From Streptomyces nodosus (GTDB lineage: Bacteria; Actinomycetota; Actinomycetes; Streptomycetales; Streptomycetaceae): a stretch of 64,000 nucleotides of DNA. The notes under the pieces were generated by a model. The model searched no databases and was not told the DNA's origin. It saw nothing but the letters and a program-made list of their open reading frames with translations. Position 1 is the first letter of the stretch. Every line of letters begins with the position of its first letter. The translations under genes and the position numbers were made by a program. Positions 34,624-43,011 of the stretch are shown piece by piece. The DNA lies in NCBI RefSeq assembly GCF_008704995.1, contig NZ_CP023747.1, positions 7,474,001 through 7,538,000 of the forward strand, given 5' to 3'.

Positions 34624-35568
34624 GTGGTCATGAGAATGATCCCCAAGGACCGAGTGATGCTCGTCGTCACCCACCTGGCAGCCGTGTGGTTCATCGGCTC
34701 CGCACTGACCGCCCTCCAGTTCTATGCGGTGATCCTGGCCGGCTTCTCCGGAAGCACGGCGGCTCTGGTCATCACCCTCGCGGTCATGGTTCCCCTCGCG
34801 GTGTACGCGTTCGTGTGTCTGGGAGCCGCGGCCCGCTCGATCGTGCCGCTCACCCGGCGGGCGCGCGGCCTGTGGGGATGGGCGTCGGGTGTGTACGGTC
34901 TCGGCACGGCCGGCCTGGTCGGGACCGTCATGGTGGACGAGCAGACCGGCCGCGCCCTTGTGGACAGCGGTCCTCTGTTCTACCTGTGCGGCGGCATCTG
35001 GTACGCGCTCATGGCCGCGTTCTTCCTGCCCGGCGTCCGGGCCAGGCTGACGGCTCTCGGGGCGGCGATCGTCCTCGCGGCCGGCGGGACGTACGCCGCC
35101 TGGGATGCCGCGCAGCCTCCCACTCTCGATGAGTGGATCACCGCGAACGGCGTGGACAGGGCCCTGCTGCGGGTCGGCGACCCGCCCTCGGGCTACACCC
35201 TGGGATCCGTGGGCGCGGGCGAGGACGGCTTCGGTGCCACTTACGAGGGCTCCGGCTCTGCGGGACTGCATCTCGGCGTGGCGCGGGCGGGGCATGACAC
35301 CCGGCGTGCTGACGCCCGTGGCTGCCCGGTTCCTTTCGGGCAGCCGATCCACTGCACGGACGACGGCGGCGGCCGCCTGCTGGTGAACCACGAGGGCGAT
35401 GTCGAGTACCGGGAACTGATACTCCGCCGTGCCGGTCTGGTCTACACCGTGACCATGCGGGGCACCGGAGCCGCCGAACTGACCGCGGCCCGCCACATCC
35501 TGTCGGGACTCAGGCCGGCGTCCGACGAGGAACTGGCCACCCTGGTACGCCTGCCGATGCGCCGTTGA
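34624..35568 (+). CDS. Membrane protein of unknown function
   Basis: 314 residues from GTG at 34624 (ATG at 34630 is equally possible). Four or five hydrophobic helices in residues ~8-160 are followed by a ~150-residue soluble domain beginning PPTLDEWITANGVDRALLRVGDPP, with two cysteines (RGCPVPFG and PIHCTDDGG) probably forming a disulfide outside the membrane. No known domain is recognised. Its 99-bp divergent spacing from the phosphatase gene allows shared control but gives no functional clue. Confidence 0.65.
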   Translation: MVMRMIPKDRVMLVVTHLAAVWFIGSALTALQFYAVILAGFSGSTAALVITLAVMVPLAVYAFVCLGAAARSIVPLTRRARGLWGWASGVYGLGTAGLVGTVMVDEQTGRALVDSGPLFYLCGGIWYALMAAFFLPGVRARLTALGAAIVLAAGGTYAAWDAAQPPTLDEWITANGVDRALLRVGDPPSGYTLGSVGAGEDGFGATYEGSGSAGLHLGVARAGHDTRRADARGCPVPFGQPIHCTDDGGGRLLVNHEGDVEYRELILRRAGLVYTVTMRGTGAAELTAARHILSGLRPASDEELATLVRLPMRR

Positions 35569-35574
35569 GGTGCT

Positions 35575-35609
35575 GGCTCAACGCTGCCTCCCGCGGCTAG
35601 GGTTGAGCC
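35575..35609 (+). promoter_or_regulatory. Inverted repeat with TAGGGT box
   Basis: GGCTCAAC (35575-35582) and GTTGAGCC (35602-35609) are an 8-bp perfect inverted repeat with a 19-bp spacer. The spacer ends in TAGGGT (35598-35603), a good -10 box for the transcript carrying the leader ORF and MFS gene. It could be an operator around the promoter or a terminator for the upstream membrane protein gene, whose stop is only a few bases away. Confidence 0.4.
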
Positions 35610-35635
35610 GGGAATCACCCACGAGGAGCTGAGAG

Positions 35636-35662
35636 ATGCCCGGTCTTCAGAGCACGCGTTGA
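35636..35662 (+). CDS. Tiny leader ORF (8 codons)
   Basis: ATG-CCC-GGT-CTT-CAG-AGC-ACG-CGT-TGA encodes MPGLQSTR. GAGGAG lies a few bases upstream, a far stronger ribosome-binding site than chance would supply. It is 139 bp upstream of the MFS gene start. Its translation could regulate the downstream gene by attenuation, but no matching hairpin switch has been demonstrated here. Confidence 0.35.
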   Translation: MPGLQSTR

Positions 35663-35800
35663 CGGTGTGGCCGTGACCGGCCTGTCATCGCGTGCTGTTC
35701 TTGATGTCGCGGCACAGCGAGCCTTCCTCTGCCCGCACCGTCGGTGCACCCATGGTGCGCCGGGTGACGGGCCTCGTTGTCGGCAACCCGAGGGATCCCC

Positions 35801-37084
35801 GTGCCGTCCGCTTCCTCCGCTGCATCCGATTCCGGCCGTGTTTCGTCAAGCCTGTGGCGGGACATCGACTTCCGCAGGCTCTGGGCGGGTCAGACCGCCT
35901 CCCAACTCGGCGAACAGTCGAGCTTGGTGGTTCTGCCGCTCTTCGCCGTCCTGACGCTCCACGCCGGTGCCGGCCAGCTGGGCGTCCTTCGCGCGGTGGG
36001 GCAGGCGCCCGTCCTGCTGCTCTCGCTCTTCGTCGGCGCGTGGGTGGACGGATGGCGGGCCCGCACGGTGATGGTGCTGACGGACGCCGGCCGGACCCTG
36101 GCACTGGGCGCTGCCGCCTTGGCGGGCCTGTTCGGCCGACTCGACCTGCCGACGCTGTTCGTGGTCGCCTTCGCCGTCGGGGCGCTGTCCGTGTTCTTCG
36201 ACGTGGCCTACCAGGCGTCTCTCGTACGGATGGTGGAACGCGATCAACTGGTGCGGGCCAACAGCGCGCTGGAGGGCAGCCGGTCCGCGGCCCAGATCGG
36301 CGGTCCCGCCCTCGGCGGCACGGTGGTGTCACTGCTGTCGGCGCCGGTCGCTGCCGCCTCCGGCGCGCTGTTCTTCGCGCTGTCGTTCCTCTCGATCCGG
36401 CGGATCCGCCGGATCGAGTCGATCCCGGAGCTCTCGGAAGGTCGCCCGCGGGTCTGGCGGCGGATCCATGAGGGTCTCCGTTTCGTCCTCGGCGACACCT
36501 CGCTGCGGACCGTGTGCCTCGCCTCGGCCGCCTTCCAGTTCTGCTTCGCGGCGGTGATGACCGTCTATCTGCTCTTCCTGCCGCGAGAACTGCAGGTGTC
36601 GGGCACCGTCGTCGGGCTGACGCTCGCGGCGGCCGGGCCGGGCGCGCTCCTGGGCTCGCTGCTGGCCGCCCGCCTGCCGGGCAGGTTCGGCCATGGCACG
36701 GTGCTCGTGTGCGCGGCGGCACTCGGCGACGGCGTGTTCCTGTGCGTTCCCGCTCTGCACGGCTCCTCCGCGGTGACGGTCCTCGCGCTCCTTTCGATCA
36801 GCTTTGTGTTCGGGTGCGGGGGTCAGCTGGTGAACGTCACGGTCATGGCCGTCCGGCAGGCCGTCACTCCGGACGGGATGCAGGGCCGCGCGGCCGCGAC
36901 GATCACCTGTGTCGGCATGGGCTCGGCCCCGCTCGGCTCGCTGCTCGGCGGACTGCTCGCGCAGGAGTGGGGGCTGCGCACCGGTCTCCTGGTCACGGCC
37001 GCGGGCATGATGCTGTCCCCAGCGGTGATGGCGCTGTCTCCGCTCGCGTTCCTGGGACGGGAGCTTCCGGGGCCGAGGAACTGA
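35801..37084 (+). CDS. MFS transporter
   Basis: 427 residues from GTG at 35801, chosen for CGAGGGA upstream; TTG at 35777 is an alternative. Twelve hydrophobic segments are visible with the short basic loops of an MFS_3 (EntS/MefE-like) exporter. FRRLWAGQTASQLGEQ and FVGAWVDGWRART correspond to the conserved N-terminal and loop 2-3 motifs. Likely exports a drug or siderophore-like compound. The 232 bp upstream contain an inverted repeat and a leader ORF. It converges with the PucR regulator 20 bp away. Confidence 0.83.
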   Translation: MPSASSAASDSGRVSSSLWRDIDFRRLWAGQTASQLGEQSSLVVLPLFAVLTLHAGAGQLGVLRAVGQAPVLLLSLFVGAWVDGWRARTVMVLTDAGRTLALGAAALAGLFGRLDLPTLFVVAFAVGALSVFFDVAYQASLVRMVERDQLVRANSALEGSRSAAQIGGPALGGTVVSLLSAPVAAASGALFFALSFLSIRRIRRIESIPELSEGRPRVWRRIHEGLRFVLGDTSLRTVCLASAAFQFCFAAVMTVYLLFLPRELQVSGTVVGLTLAAAGPGALLGSLLAARLPGRFGHGTVLVCAAALGDGVFLCVPALHGSSAVTVLALLSISFVFGCGGQLVNVTVMAVRQAVTPDGMQGRAAATITCVGMGSAPLGSLLGGLLAQEWGLRTGLLVTAAGMMLSPAVMALSPLAFLGRELPGPRN

Positions 37085-37104
37085 CGCGGACCCGGCGCAC
37101 TGTC

Positions 37105-38811
37105 TCAGTCGCGGATGGCATCCAGCGCCATCAGTGCCACCTCCAGCGAGACACAGACGTCCTCGGAGTCCAGGTCGACCTCGAGGATGCGGCCGATGCG
37201 GGTGAGGCTCTCGTACATCCAGGCACGGGAGACATGAGCCGCCTCGGCAGCGGCGGTCTTGTTCCGTCCGGATTCCAGGTAGGCGTGCAGCAGCGGCACC
37301 AGCGACGTGCCGTTCTTCTCGTCGTACACCAGCAGAGGCCGAAGCTCGCGTTCTGCGAAGGTCTGCAGTCGCGCGTCGTCGCGCAGCAGCTGGAGGAGGC
37401 CGCGCAACCGGAGATCCGGCAGGCGGTAGTACAGCCTCCGGTCCGGCAGCCGGGTCGCGGCGTCGGCGACCTGAAGCGTGCTCAGCAGGACGCGCCGCAC
37501 CTCGGAGACCGAGGAGACGGAGTCGCCCACCGCCATGATGTAACGATTCTGCGGTATGCCTTGGTGGACCCGGCCCGCGAGCCGTTCGACGGTCGCTGTC
37601 GGGTCCTCGCGGGGCCCCAGCGAGACCAGTACGCCGATCACGGTCTCCTCGACCGGCCCGACCAGTGCCAGCAGCCCGAGCTCACGCACCGCGTCGCTGG
37701 CCACCTGGGCGGTGGTCCGCAGCACGGACTGCCGGTCGAACGCGTTGTCGGGCAGCGTCTCGCGGGTGCGCAGCACCATCGGGAGGAGACGGCGGCCGTC
37801 GAGCGGCACCCCGATGGCCCGGGCCTCCAGGGCGATCTCCGCGCTCGTCCGCCGGGGCGACAGCAGGCCGGAGAGCAGGGTGCGGTGCGTGTGCAGGGAC
37901 AGGGTCTCCTGGTCGCGGGCGACCAGCCGGCCCAGGGCGAGCGTGGAGGCGGCCCGCTCGATGAGCATCGTCAACCGGGGCGAGACGGCCGGCACCGACA
38001 TCAGGACGAGCCGGCCCCAGTCCTCGCCGCGGGCGCCCACGGTGCTCACCAGCCAGCCGCTGTGCTGGTCGTAGGCGGTGCGGGTGGCGGACTGGACGCC
38101 ACGGGACCGCGCTTCCCACTGGCCGAGCACCTCCTGCGCGGGGTGTCCGGCGGTGTCGAAGGCGAGCACCTGGTGGGAGAGGTTCTCCAGGACGACCGGA
38201 CGCCCGGACATCCGAGCGGCCTGACGCAGTACGTCCCCCGGCCCGGCCCCCTCGACCGCCAGTTCGTTGAACGTCTGGTGGATGCGTTCGGACGCCTGCA
38301 ACTCCTCGATCCGGTTCTCGAGGATCCTGCGGTGCACATCCTCGGTGATCTCCACGAACCGGGTGGTGCGCAGCAGGACGACCAGCGGCAGGCCGCGCCG
38401 CTCGGCGGCGGCCCGCATCTCCTCGGGCAGCGCGTCATGGAACCGCGGCCCGAGGCCGACCACCACCCCGGCGGCTCCGACATCGGCGAGATCATCGATG
38501 AAGCGGGCCAGGGACGCGTCGCCGGAGGGCAGTGCGATGCCGGTGGTGAGGATCAGTTCGCCGCCGCGCAGCATCGGTGCGATCGTCGGCAACTCGCTGA
38601 CATGCACCCAGCGCACGGGTGCGGTGAGTCCGTCCGAGCCGGCCACGACCTGGGGCAGTCCCTCCCGGAGCGAGGGAAACTCCAGCACCTGGGCCAGGGT
38701 CGGCAGCCCCCCGGCAGTGGGGAGGCCGCCGTCCGGACCGCCGTCGGCGTGGCCGTCAGGGAATCCCTGGGGCTCGGCTCGGTGGTGCGATTCCTCTCCT
38801 GTGTCGGCCAT
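37105..38811 (-). CDS. PucR-family regulator of the catabolic operon
   Basis: 568 residues. An N-terminal PucR domain (~40-165: LAQVLEFPSLREGLPQVVAGSDGLTAPVRWVHVSEL, then GGELILTTG) is followed by a central GGDEF-like/CdaR region and a C-terminal helix-turn-helix of the HTH_30 type (NKTAAAEAAHVSRAWMYESLTRIGRIL). PucR-type activators control purine and other nitrogen-compound catabolism. It is the last gene of the 14-gene minus-strand operon, 35 bp after the M20 gene, so it presumably senses a pathway intermediate and controls the promoter near 52.7 kb. Confidence 0.83.
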   Translation of the reverse strand: MADTGEESHHRAEPQGFPDGHADGGPDGGLPTAGGLPTLAQVLEFPSLREGLPQVVAGSDGLTAPVRWVHVSELPTIAPMLRGGELILTTGIALPSGDASLARFIDDLADVGAAGVVVGLGPRFHDALPEEMRAAAERRGLPLVVLLRTTRFVEITEDVHRRILENRIEELQASERIHQTFNELAVEGAGPGDVLRQAARMSGRPVVLENLSHQVLAFDTAGHPAQEVLGQWEARSRGVQSATRTAYDQHSGWLVSTVGARGEDWGRLVLMSVPAVSPRLTMLIERAASTLALGRLVARDQETLSLHTHRTLLSGLLSPRRTSAEIALEARAIGVPLDGRRLLPMVLRTRETLPDNAFDRQSVLRTTAQVASDAVRELGLLALVGPVEETVIGVLVSLGPREDPTATVERLAGRVHQGIPQNRYIMAVGDSVSSVSEVRRVLLSTLQVADAATRLPDRRLYYRLPDLRLRGLLQLLRDDARLQTFAERELRPLLVYDEKNGTSLVPLLHAYLESGRNKTAAAEAAHVSRAWMYESLTRIGRILEVDLDSEDVCVSLEVALMALDAIRD

Positions 38812-38846
38812 GCCCCTGGCACCCCTTCTCGGTGTTCTTATCGTTC

Positions 38847-40022
38847 TTATCCCGGGTTGTTCCGCCAATTGTCCACGAGGGTCCAGAGCACCCGGGCTCC
38901 GAGGTCCAGGTCGGCGAGCGGGACGAACTCGTCGGCGGTGTGGGCCTGGTCGGTCGCACCCGGTCCGAAGACGGTGCACGAGGTGCTGCCGGTGAGCGCC
39001 GCGACCATGGAGGCGTCGGTGTACGCCTCATGTCCGTCGGCCCCTCCGACCGGCACGGCGTGTCCGGTGTGCTCCCGGTAGGCGGCCCTGATGCCCCGCA
39101 CGATCCGTGAGTCGTCCGCGGCACGGACCGGGGGGCGTTCGGCGCCGAGCGGATCGATCTCGTACCGTGCTCCGGGATGTTCCGCGATCACGTCCGCGGC
39201 GACCCGCTCGACCAGTTCCACGGCGTGTGCGGGGGTCAGCGGGGGGACGATCCGGATGTCCAGGCCCGCTTCGCACACCGGGGGGACGACATTGGTCGCG
39301 ACCCCTCCCTGGACGGTGCCGCAGGTGAAGCGCGCCCGGCCGAGCAGGGGATCCTCGTAGGGCAGCGCGGCGAACACCGTCTTCAGCCGGTCCACGATCT
39401 TGGCCATCAGATGGTTGGCGTCGATGCCCAGGTTCGCCCGGCCCGCGTGCGCCATCCGGCCGTGCACACGCAGAGTCAGCCAGCGCAGGCCCATCTGGGC
39501 GATCCGCAGCCGCATCCCGGTCGGCTCCAGGGCGAGTATCTGGTCGTCGGGGCGCAGCAGACCGCTCTCCACCAGGCGGTGCGCACCGGCCATGTCCGGG
39601 GCCTCCTCGTCCACGGTCGCCACCAGGAGGACATCCCCGGCGGGCGGACGGCCGCTCGCGGTGAGCGCGTCCAGGAGGTTGATCGACAGCGCCAGACCCG
39701 CCTTCATGTCGCAGGCGCCCCGCCCGTACAGGCGGCCGTCGGCCACGGCCCCGCCGAGCGGCGGGAAGGTCCAGCCCTCGCCCACGGGCACCGTGTCCAT
39801 ATGGCTGAGCAGCACGAGCCGGGGGGCGGACCCCTCGCCGGGCACTCGGGCCACGACATTGTCGCGGCCCTCCGCCACCGGCATGCGCTCGGTGGCCACG
39901 CCCGCGTCGGAGAGCCGGTTGCCGACCCACTCGGCGCACTTGCCTTCGAGCGGTCCGGGGTTCTGACTGTCGATGCCGATCAGGGTGCGGGTGTCGGTGA
40001 GGACGACGTCCGGAGAGATCAT
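38847..40022 (-). CDS. M20-family metallo-amidohydrolase (ArgE/DapE-like)
   Basis: 391 residues. Catalytic and metal residues of the M20 family look intact: SHMDTVPVG (His, Asp), GRGACDMKAG (bridging Asp), DEEAPDMAG (catalytic Glu plus metal Glu), and a C-terminal His in DQAHTADEFVPL. The lid domain holds GRMAHAGRANLGIDANHLM, with the His that closes over substrate. Family enzymes deacylate N-acyl amino acids; YlmB, which deformylates a thiamine-pyrimidine precursor, is also M20. It begins 146 bp after the SDR gene in the operon. Confidence 0.85.
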   Translation of the reverse strand: MISPDVVLTDTRTLIGIDSQNPGPLEGKCAEWVGNRLSDAGVATERMPVAEGRDNVVARVPGEGSAPRLVLLSHMDTVPVGEGWTFPPLGGAVADGRLYGRGACDMKAGLALSINLLDALTASGRPPAGDVLLVATVDEEAPDMAGAHRLVESGLLRPDDQILALEPTGMRLRIAQMGLRWLTLRVHGRMAHAGRANLGIDANHLMAKIVDRLKTVFAALPYEDPLLGRARFTCGTVQGGVATNVVPPVCEAGLDIRIVPPLTPAHAVELVERVAADVIAEHPGARYEIDPLGAERPPVRAADDSRIVRGIRAAYREHTGHAVPVGGADGHEAYTDASMVAALTGSTSCTVFGPGATDQAHTADEFVPLADLDLGARVLWTLVDNWRNNPG

Positions 40023-40168
40023 TGCGTTTTCCTTGGTTCGGTGCGGCAGGCGCCGGGGACGGATGGCCGGTCGGCGACCCGATGCCGGGTGGGCGTGGGA
40101 CGCCGAGCCGCGGGGGTGGGGGCCGGTGTCCGGCGGACGGGTCGGCCCGGCCGTGGGCGGGTGGTGGG

Positions 40169-40939
40169 TCAGCCGGCCGGGGGCGGGCCGTCGACGACCA
40201 GGGTCTGACCGCTGATCCCGGAGCTCTCGGTGGACACGAGCCAGGCGCAGGTCCGGCCCACCTCCGCCGGGTCGATCAGACGGCGGAACGCCGAGGCGTC
40301 CGCGAACCGGGCCAGCACCTCGGCCTCGGACGTGTGTTCGCGCTCCGCCACCTGTGCGGCCAGCCGTCGCAGCATGGGGCTGTCCACATTGCCGGGACAG
40401 ACCGCGTTCGCCCGTCCGCCGTAGGCGGCGATCTCCGCCGCGAAGGACTGCACGAAGCCGATCAGGCCGAACTTCGACGCGCAGTACACCGACCCGCCCG
40501 CCTCACCGCGCAGCCCCGCGGTGGAGGAGAGGAACACCGCGCCGAACGGGTGCGGGTCATCGGCCAGCGCTCGCGCCACGGCCTGCCCGGTGCGGAACGC
40601 CCCGCGCAGGTTGACCTCCATCAGCCGGTCGTACTGCGACCAGTCGGTGGTCGCCACCGGGCCGGTGTAGTTCACGCCGGCGGTGTACACGAGCCCGTCA
40701 AGGCGCTCGCCGGGGCCGGCGGCGTCCCGCAGCATCTCCTCGACCGATCCCTGATCGGTCACATCGACCAGCCCGGCCCGGTGGCCGGAGCCGGGCAGAT
40801 CGGCCAGGGCGGCCGAGGGATCGACGGTGTCCACCGCCCACACCGAGTGGCCGCGCCGCGCGACCGCGTCGCACACCGCACGGCCCAGCGCGCCCGCCGC
40901 GCCGACCACGGCCACCACGGACTTCGGCTGCCCGGTCAT
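40169..40939 (-). CDS. SDR-family oxidoreductase
   Basis: 256 residues from ATG at 40939, which overlaps the stop of the E1 beta gene. Motifs: VGAAGALGRAVCDAVARRG (cofactor loop, unusual AAGALG), YTAGVNYTG, the Ser strand VFLSSTAGLRG and catalytic YCASK. The C-terminus WLVSTESSGISGQTLVVDGG-like end is typical of NAD(P)H-dependent reductases such as acetoin/butanediol dehydrogenases. Coupling to the two E1 genes suggests it oxidises or reduces the product or substrate of the TPP enzyme. Confidence 0.83.
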   Translation of the reverse strand: MTGQPKSVVAVVGAAGALGRAVCDAVARRGHSVWAVDTVDPSAALADLPGSGHRAGLVDVTDQGSVEEMLRDAAGPGERLDGLVYTAGVNYTGPVATTDWSQYDRLMEVNLRGAFRTGQAVARALADDPHPFGAVFLSSTAGLRGEAGGSVYCASKFGLIGFVQSFAAEIAAYGGRANAVCPGNVDSPMLRRLAAQVAEREHTSEAEVLARFADASAFRRLIDPAEVGRTCAWLVSTESSGISGQTLVVDGPPPAG

Positions 40940-41976
40940 GACGCCCGCCCCATGTCCCGTACGGCCCGGGCGATCGAGGCCCGGCGCGGGACGACGGCCT
41001 GTTCGAGGCTCAGCGCGGCGGGCACCGGCACATCGGGTGTGCCGTGCCGGGCGACCTGGCTCAGCGCCCGTGTCCCGAGCCGCTCGACGACCCCGGTGAT
41101 GACCTCGCCGCTGAGCCCGAACCCCAGATAGTCCTCGTCGACGACCAGGAGCCGACCGGTCCGCGCCACCGAGGCGCACACCGTGTCCAGGTCGAGCGGA
41201 ACGACGCTGCGCAGGTCGATCACCTCGACGTCGACGCCCTCGCCGGCCAGTTCCTCCGCGGCGTGCAGGCTCTCGCCCACGGTGGCGCTGAGGGTGACCA
41301 GCGTCAGATCGGAGCCCGGGCGGACCACCGAGGCCCGGCCGAGCGGCACCGTGTAGGACTCCTTGGGCACCTGCGCCCCATGGGTGAAGCTGCCCGCCTT
41401 CTGCAGCAGCAGGCCCTTGTGCTCGATGAACACCACCGGGTCGTCGCTGCGCACCGCCGCGGCCATCAGGCCCTTGCTGTCGTACGGCGAGGACGGCGCG
41501 ACCACCTGGAGTCCGGGCAGGTGCGCGAAGGTGCCCCACAGACACTGCGAGTGCTGCGCGGCCGAGCCGATACAGCCGCCCGCGGTCTTGATCACCATGG
41601 GCATGCCCACCCGGCCGCCGGTCATGTACCGGATCTTCGCCGCCGCGTTGTACACCTGCTCGAGGCAGACGCCGATGAAGTCCACGAACATGATCTCGAC
41701 CACCGGCCGGTAGCCCTCCATGGCCAGCCCCACGGCCGCGCCGGTGAACGCCATCTCGGAGATCGGGGTGTCCCGCACCCGGTCCTTGCCGAACGCCTTC
41801 TGCAACCCGCGGGTGCTGCCGAAGACGCCGCCCTGAAGCCCGACGTCCTCCCCGAACACCACGACGCGGTCGTCGCGTTCCATCTCCAGGCGCAGCGACT
41901 CCGCGACGCACTGGGAGACATTGATGTTCCGTACGTCGGTGCCAGCCCGGGCCGGCCCTCCGGTGGTGGTGGTCAT
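40936..41976 (-). CDS. TPP-dependent dehydrogenase E1, beta subunit
   Basis: 346 residues, the usual length for a separate E1 beta chain (AcoB/BkdB/PdhB-like). Family markers: VVVFGEDVGLQGGVFGSTRGLQ, the DTPISEMAFTGAAVGLAMEG segment with the TPP-activating Glu, and VIDLRSVVPLDLDT in the C-terminal domain. With E1 alpha it would decarboxylate a 2-oxo acid or cleave an acyloin. It overlaps the alpha gene by 4 bp on one side and the SDR on the other. E2 and E3 genes are not in this window. Confidence 0.87.
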   Translation of the reverse strand: MTTTTGGPARAGTDVRNINVSQCVAESLRLEMERDDRVVVFGEDVGLQGGVFGSTRGLQKAFGKDRVRDTPISEMAFTGAAVGLAMEGYRPVVEIMFVDFIGVCLEQVYNAAAKIRYMTGGRVGMPMVIKTAGGCIGSAAQHSQCLWGTFAHLPGLQVVAPSSPYDSKGLMAAAVRSDDPVVFIEHKGLLLQKAGSFTHGAQVPKESYTVPLGRASVVRPGSDLTLVTLSATVGESLHAAEELAGEGVDVEVIDLRSVVPLDLDTVCASVARTGRLLVVDEDYLGFGLSGEVITGVVERLGTRALSQVARHGTPDVPVPAALSLEQAVVPRRASIARAVRDMGRAS

Positions 41977-42941
41977 GCGCTCGGGCCTTTCGCGAAGACA
42001 TGGTCACGGGCAGTGGCGGGGTCGGGCAGCGGGTCGGCGCGCACCGCGGCGAGGGCGGCGGCGATCTCGGCGGTCATCGCCGCCTCCGCCGCGTCGAGTT
42101 GAGCCTCGGTCGCCGCGCCGCGTTCCAGGATCCGGGCCCGGGTCAGGGGCAGCGGGTCGTGTTCCTGGCGGCGCCGGTCCTTCTCACCGGTGGGCCGGTA
42201 CAGATCGAGATCGCCCTCGAAGTGGCCCCGGAACCGGTAGCAGGTGGCCTCGAGGACGGCGGGCCCGTTCCCCGCCCGCGCGTGTGCGACCGCCTCGGCG
42301 AAGGCCTCCGCGACGGCCTCGACGTCCAGGCCGTCCACCCGTCTGCCCCACGCCCCGTAGGCGGCGGCCCGCTCGGCCAGTGTGGCGGTGGACGTCGACT
42401 CGGTGAACGGCACGGAGATCGCCCACTCGTTGTTCTCGATGAGCACCACCAGCGGCAGGTTCCAGGCACCGGCCATATTGAGGCTCTCGTGGAAGCCGCC
42501 GGTGTTGGCGCCGCCGTCACCGGTCACCCCGACCGCCACCGAGTCCCGCCCCTCCAACTGCGCGGCCCAGGCGTGTCCGAGCGCGACCGGCAGCGTCGCG
42601 CCGACGATGCCCGTGGTGGAGAAGCGGCGCTCCAGGTCGAACAGATGCATATGGCCGCCGTAGCCTCCGCACAGCCCGGTCGCCCGCTCGTAGATCTCCG
42701 CCAGCATCGGCCGCGCCGGGACTCCCTTGGCCAGCGCGTGCAGATGGCTGCGGTGCGTGCTGACCAGGGCGTCGTCGTCCCGCAGCGTGCCGACGAGCCC
42801 CGCCGCCACGGCCTCCTGCCCGATCCCGGTGTGGAGTTCGCCGTGGATCTCCCGGGTGGGTACGCCTTCCAGGCACGCCTCCTCGAAGCGGCGCATGCGC
42901 ACCATCTCGGTGTAGCGGGCCACAAGGGTGGGTCCGTCCAT
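41973..42941 (-). CDS. TPP-dependent dehydrogenase E1, alpha subunit
   Basis: 322 residues from ATG at 42941 (GAGGAG upstream; a GTG nine bases further up overlaps that site and is less likely). TPP-binding motif GDGGANTGGFHESLNMAGAW...NN (the G-D-G-x25-30-N motif) is intact, as are HTGIGQEAVAAGL, HRSHLHALAKG and the Gly-rich YGGHMHLFD. It is of the AcoA/pyruvate-type rather than the branched-chain type by length. Forms a heterotetramer with the beta subunit encoded next. A 9-bp tandem repeat lies just upstream. Confidence 0.87.
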   Translation of the reverse strand: MDGPTLVARYTEMVRMRRFEEACLEGVPTREIHGELHTGIGQEAVAAGLVGTLRDDDALVSTHRSHLHALAKGVPARPMLAEIYERATGLCGGYGGHMHLFDLERRFSTTGIVGATLPVALGHAWAAQLEGRDSVAVGVTGDGGANTGGFHESLNMAGAWNLPLVVLIENNEWAISVPFTESTSTATLAERAAAYGAWGRRVDGLDVEAVAEAFAEAVAHARAGNGPAVLEATCYRFRGHFEGDLDLYRPTGEKDRRRQEHDPLPLTRARILERGAATEAQLDAAEAAMTAEIAAALAAVRADPLPDPATARDHVFAKGPSA

Positions 42942-42962
42942 GCTCTTCACTCCTCATTCCTG

Positions 42963-42994
42963 GTCGGGCTCGTCGGGCTCGTCGGGCTCGTCGG
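42963..42994. repeat. 9-bp tandem repeat
   Basis: GTCGGGCTC occurs three times in tandem (42963-42989) with a partial fourth copy, in the 70-bp gap between the fusion gene and the E1 alpha gene. Likely a simple-sequence expansion; no function assigned. Confidence 0.8.
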
Positions 42995-43011
42995 CACTTT
43001 CGAAACACGCC

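Noticed and set aside
36514..39081. An 855-codon plus-strand frame across the MFS end and PucR gene
   Set aside because: It overlaps an MFS transporter in another frame and is antisense to a full-length PucR regulator.
42963..42994. Tandem 9-bp repeats as a possible CRISPR or iteron
   Set aside because: Units are contiguous with no spacers, far too short for CRISPR, and no replication gene is near.
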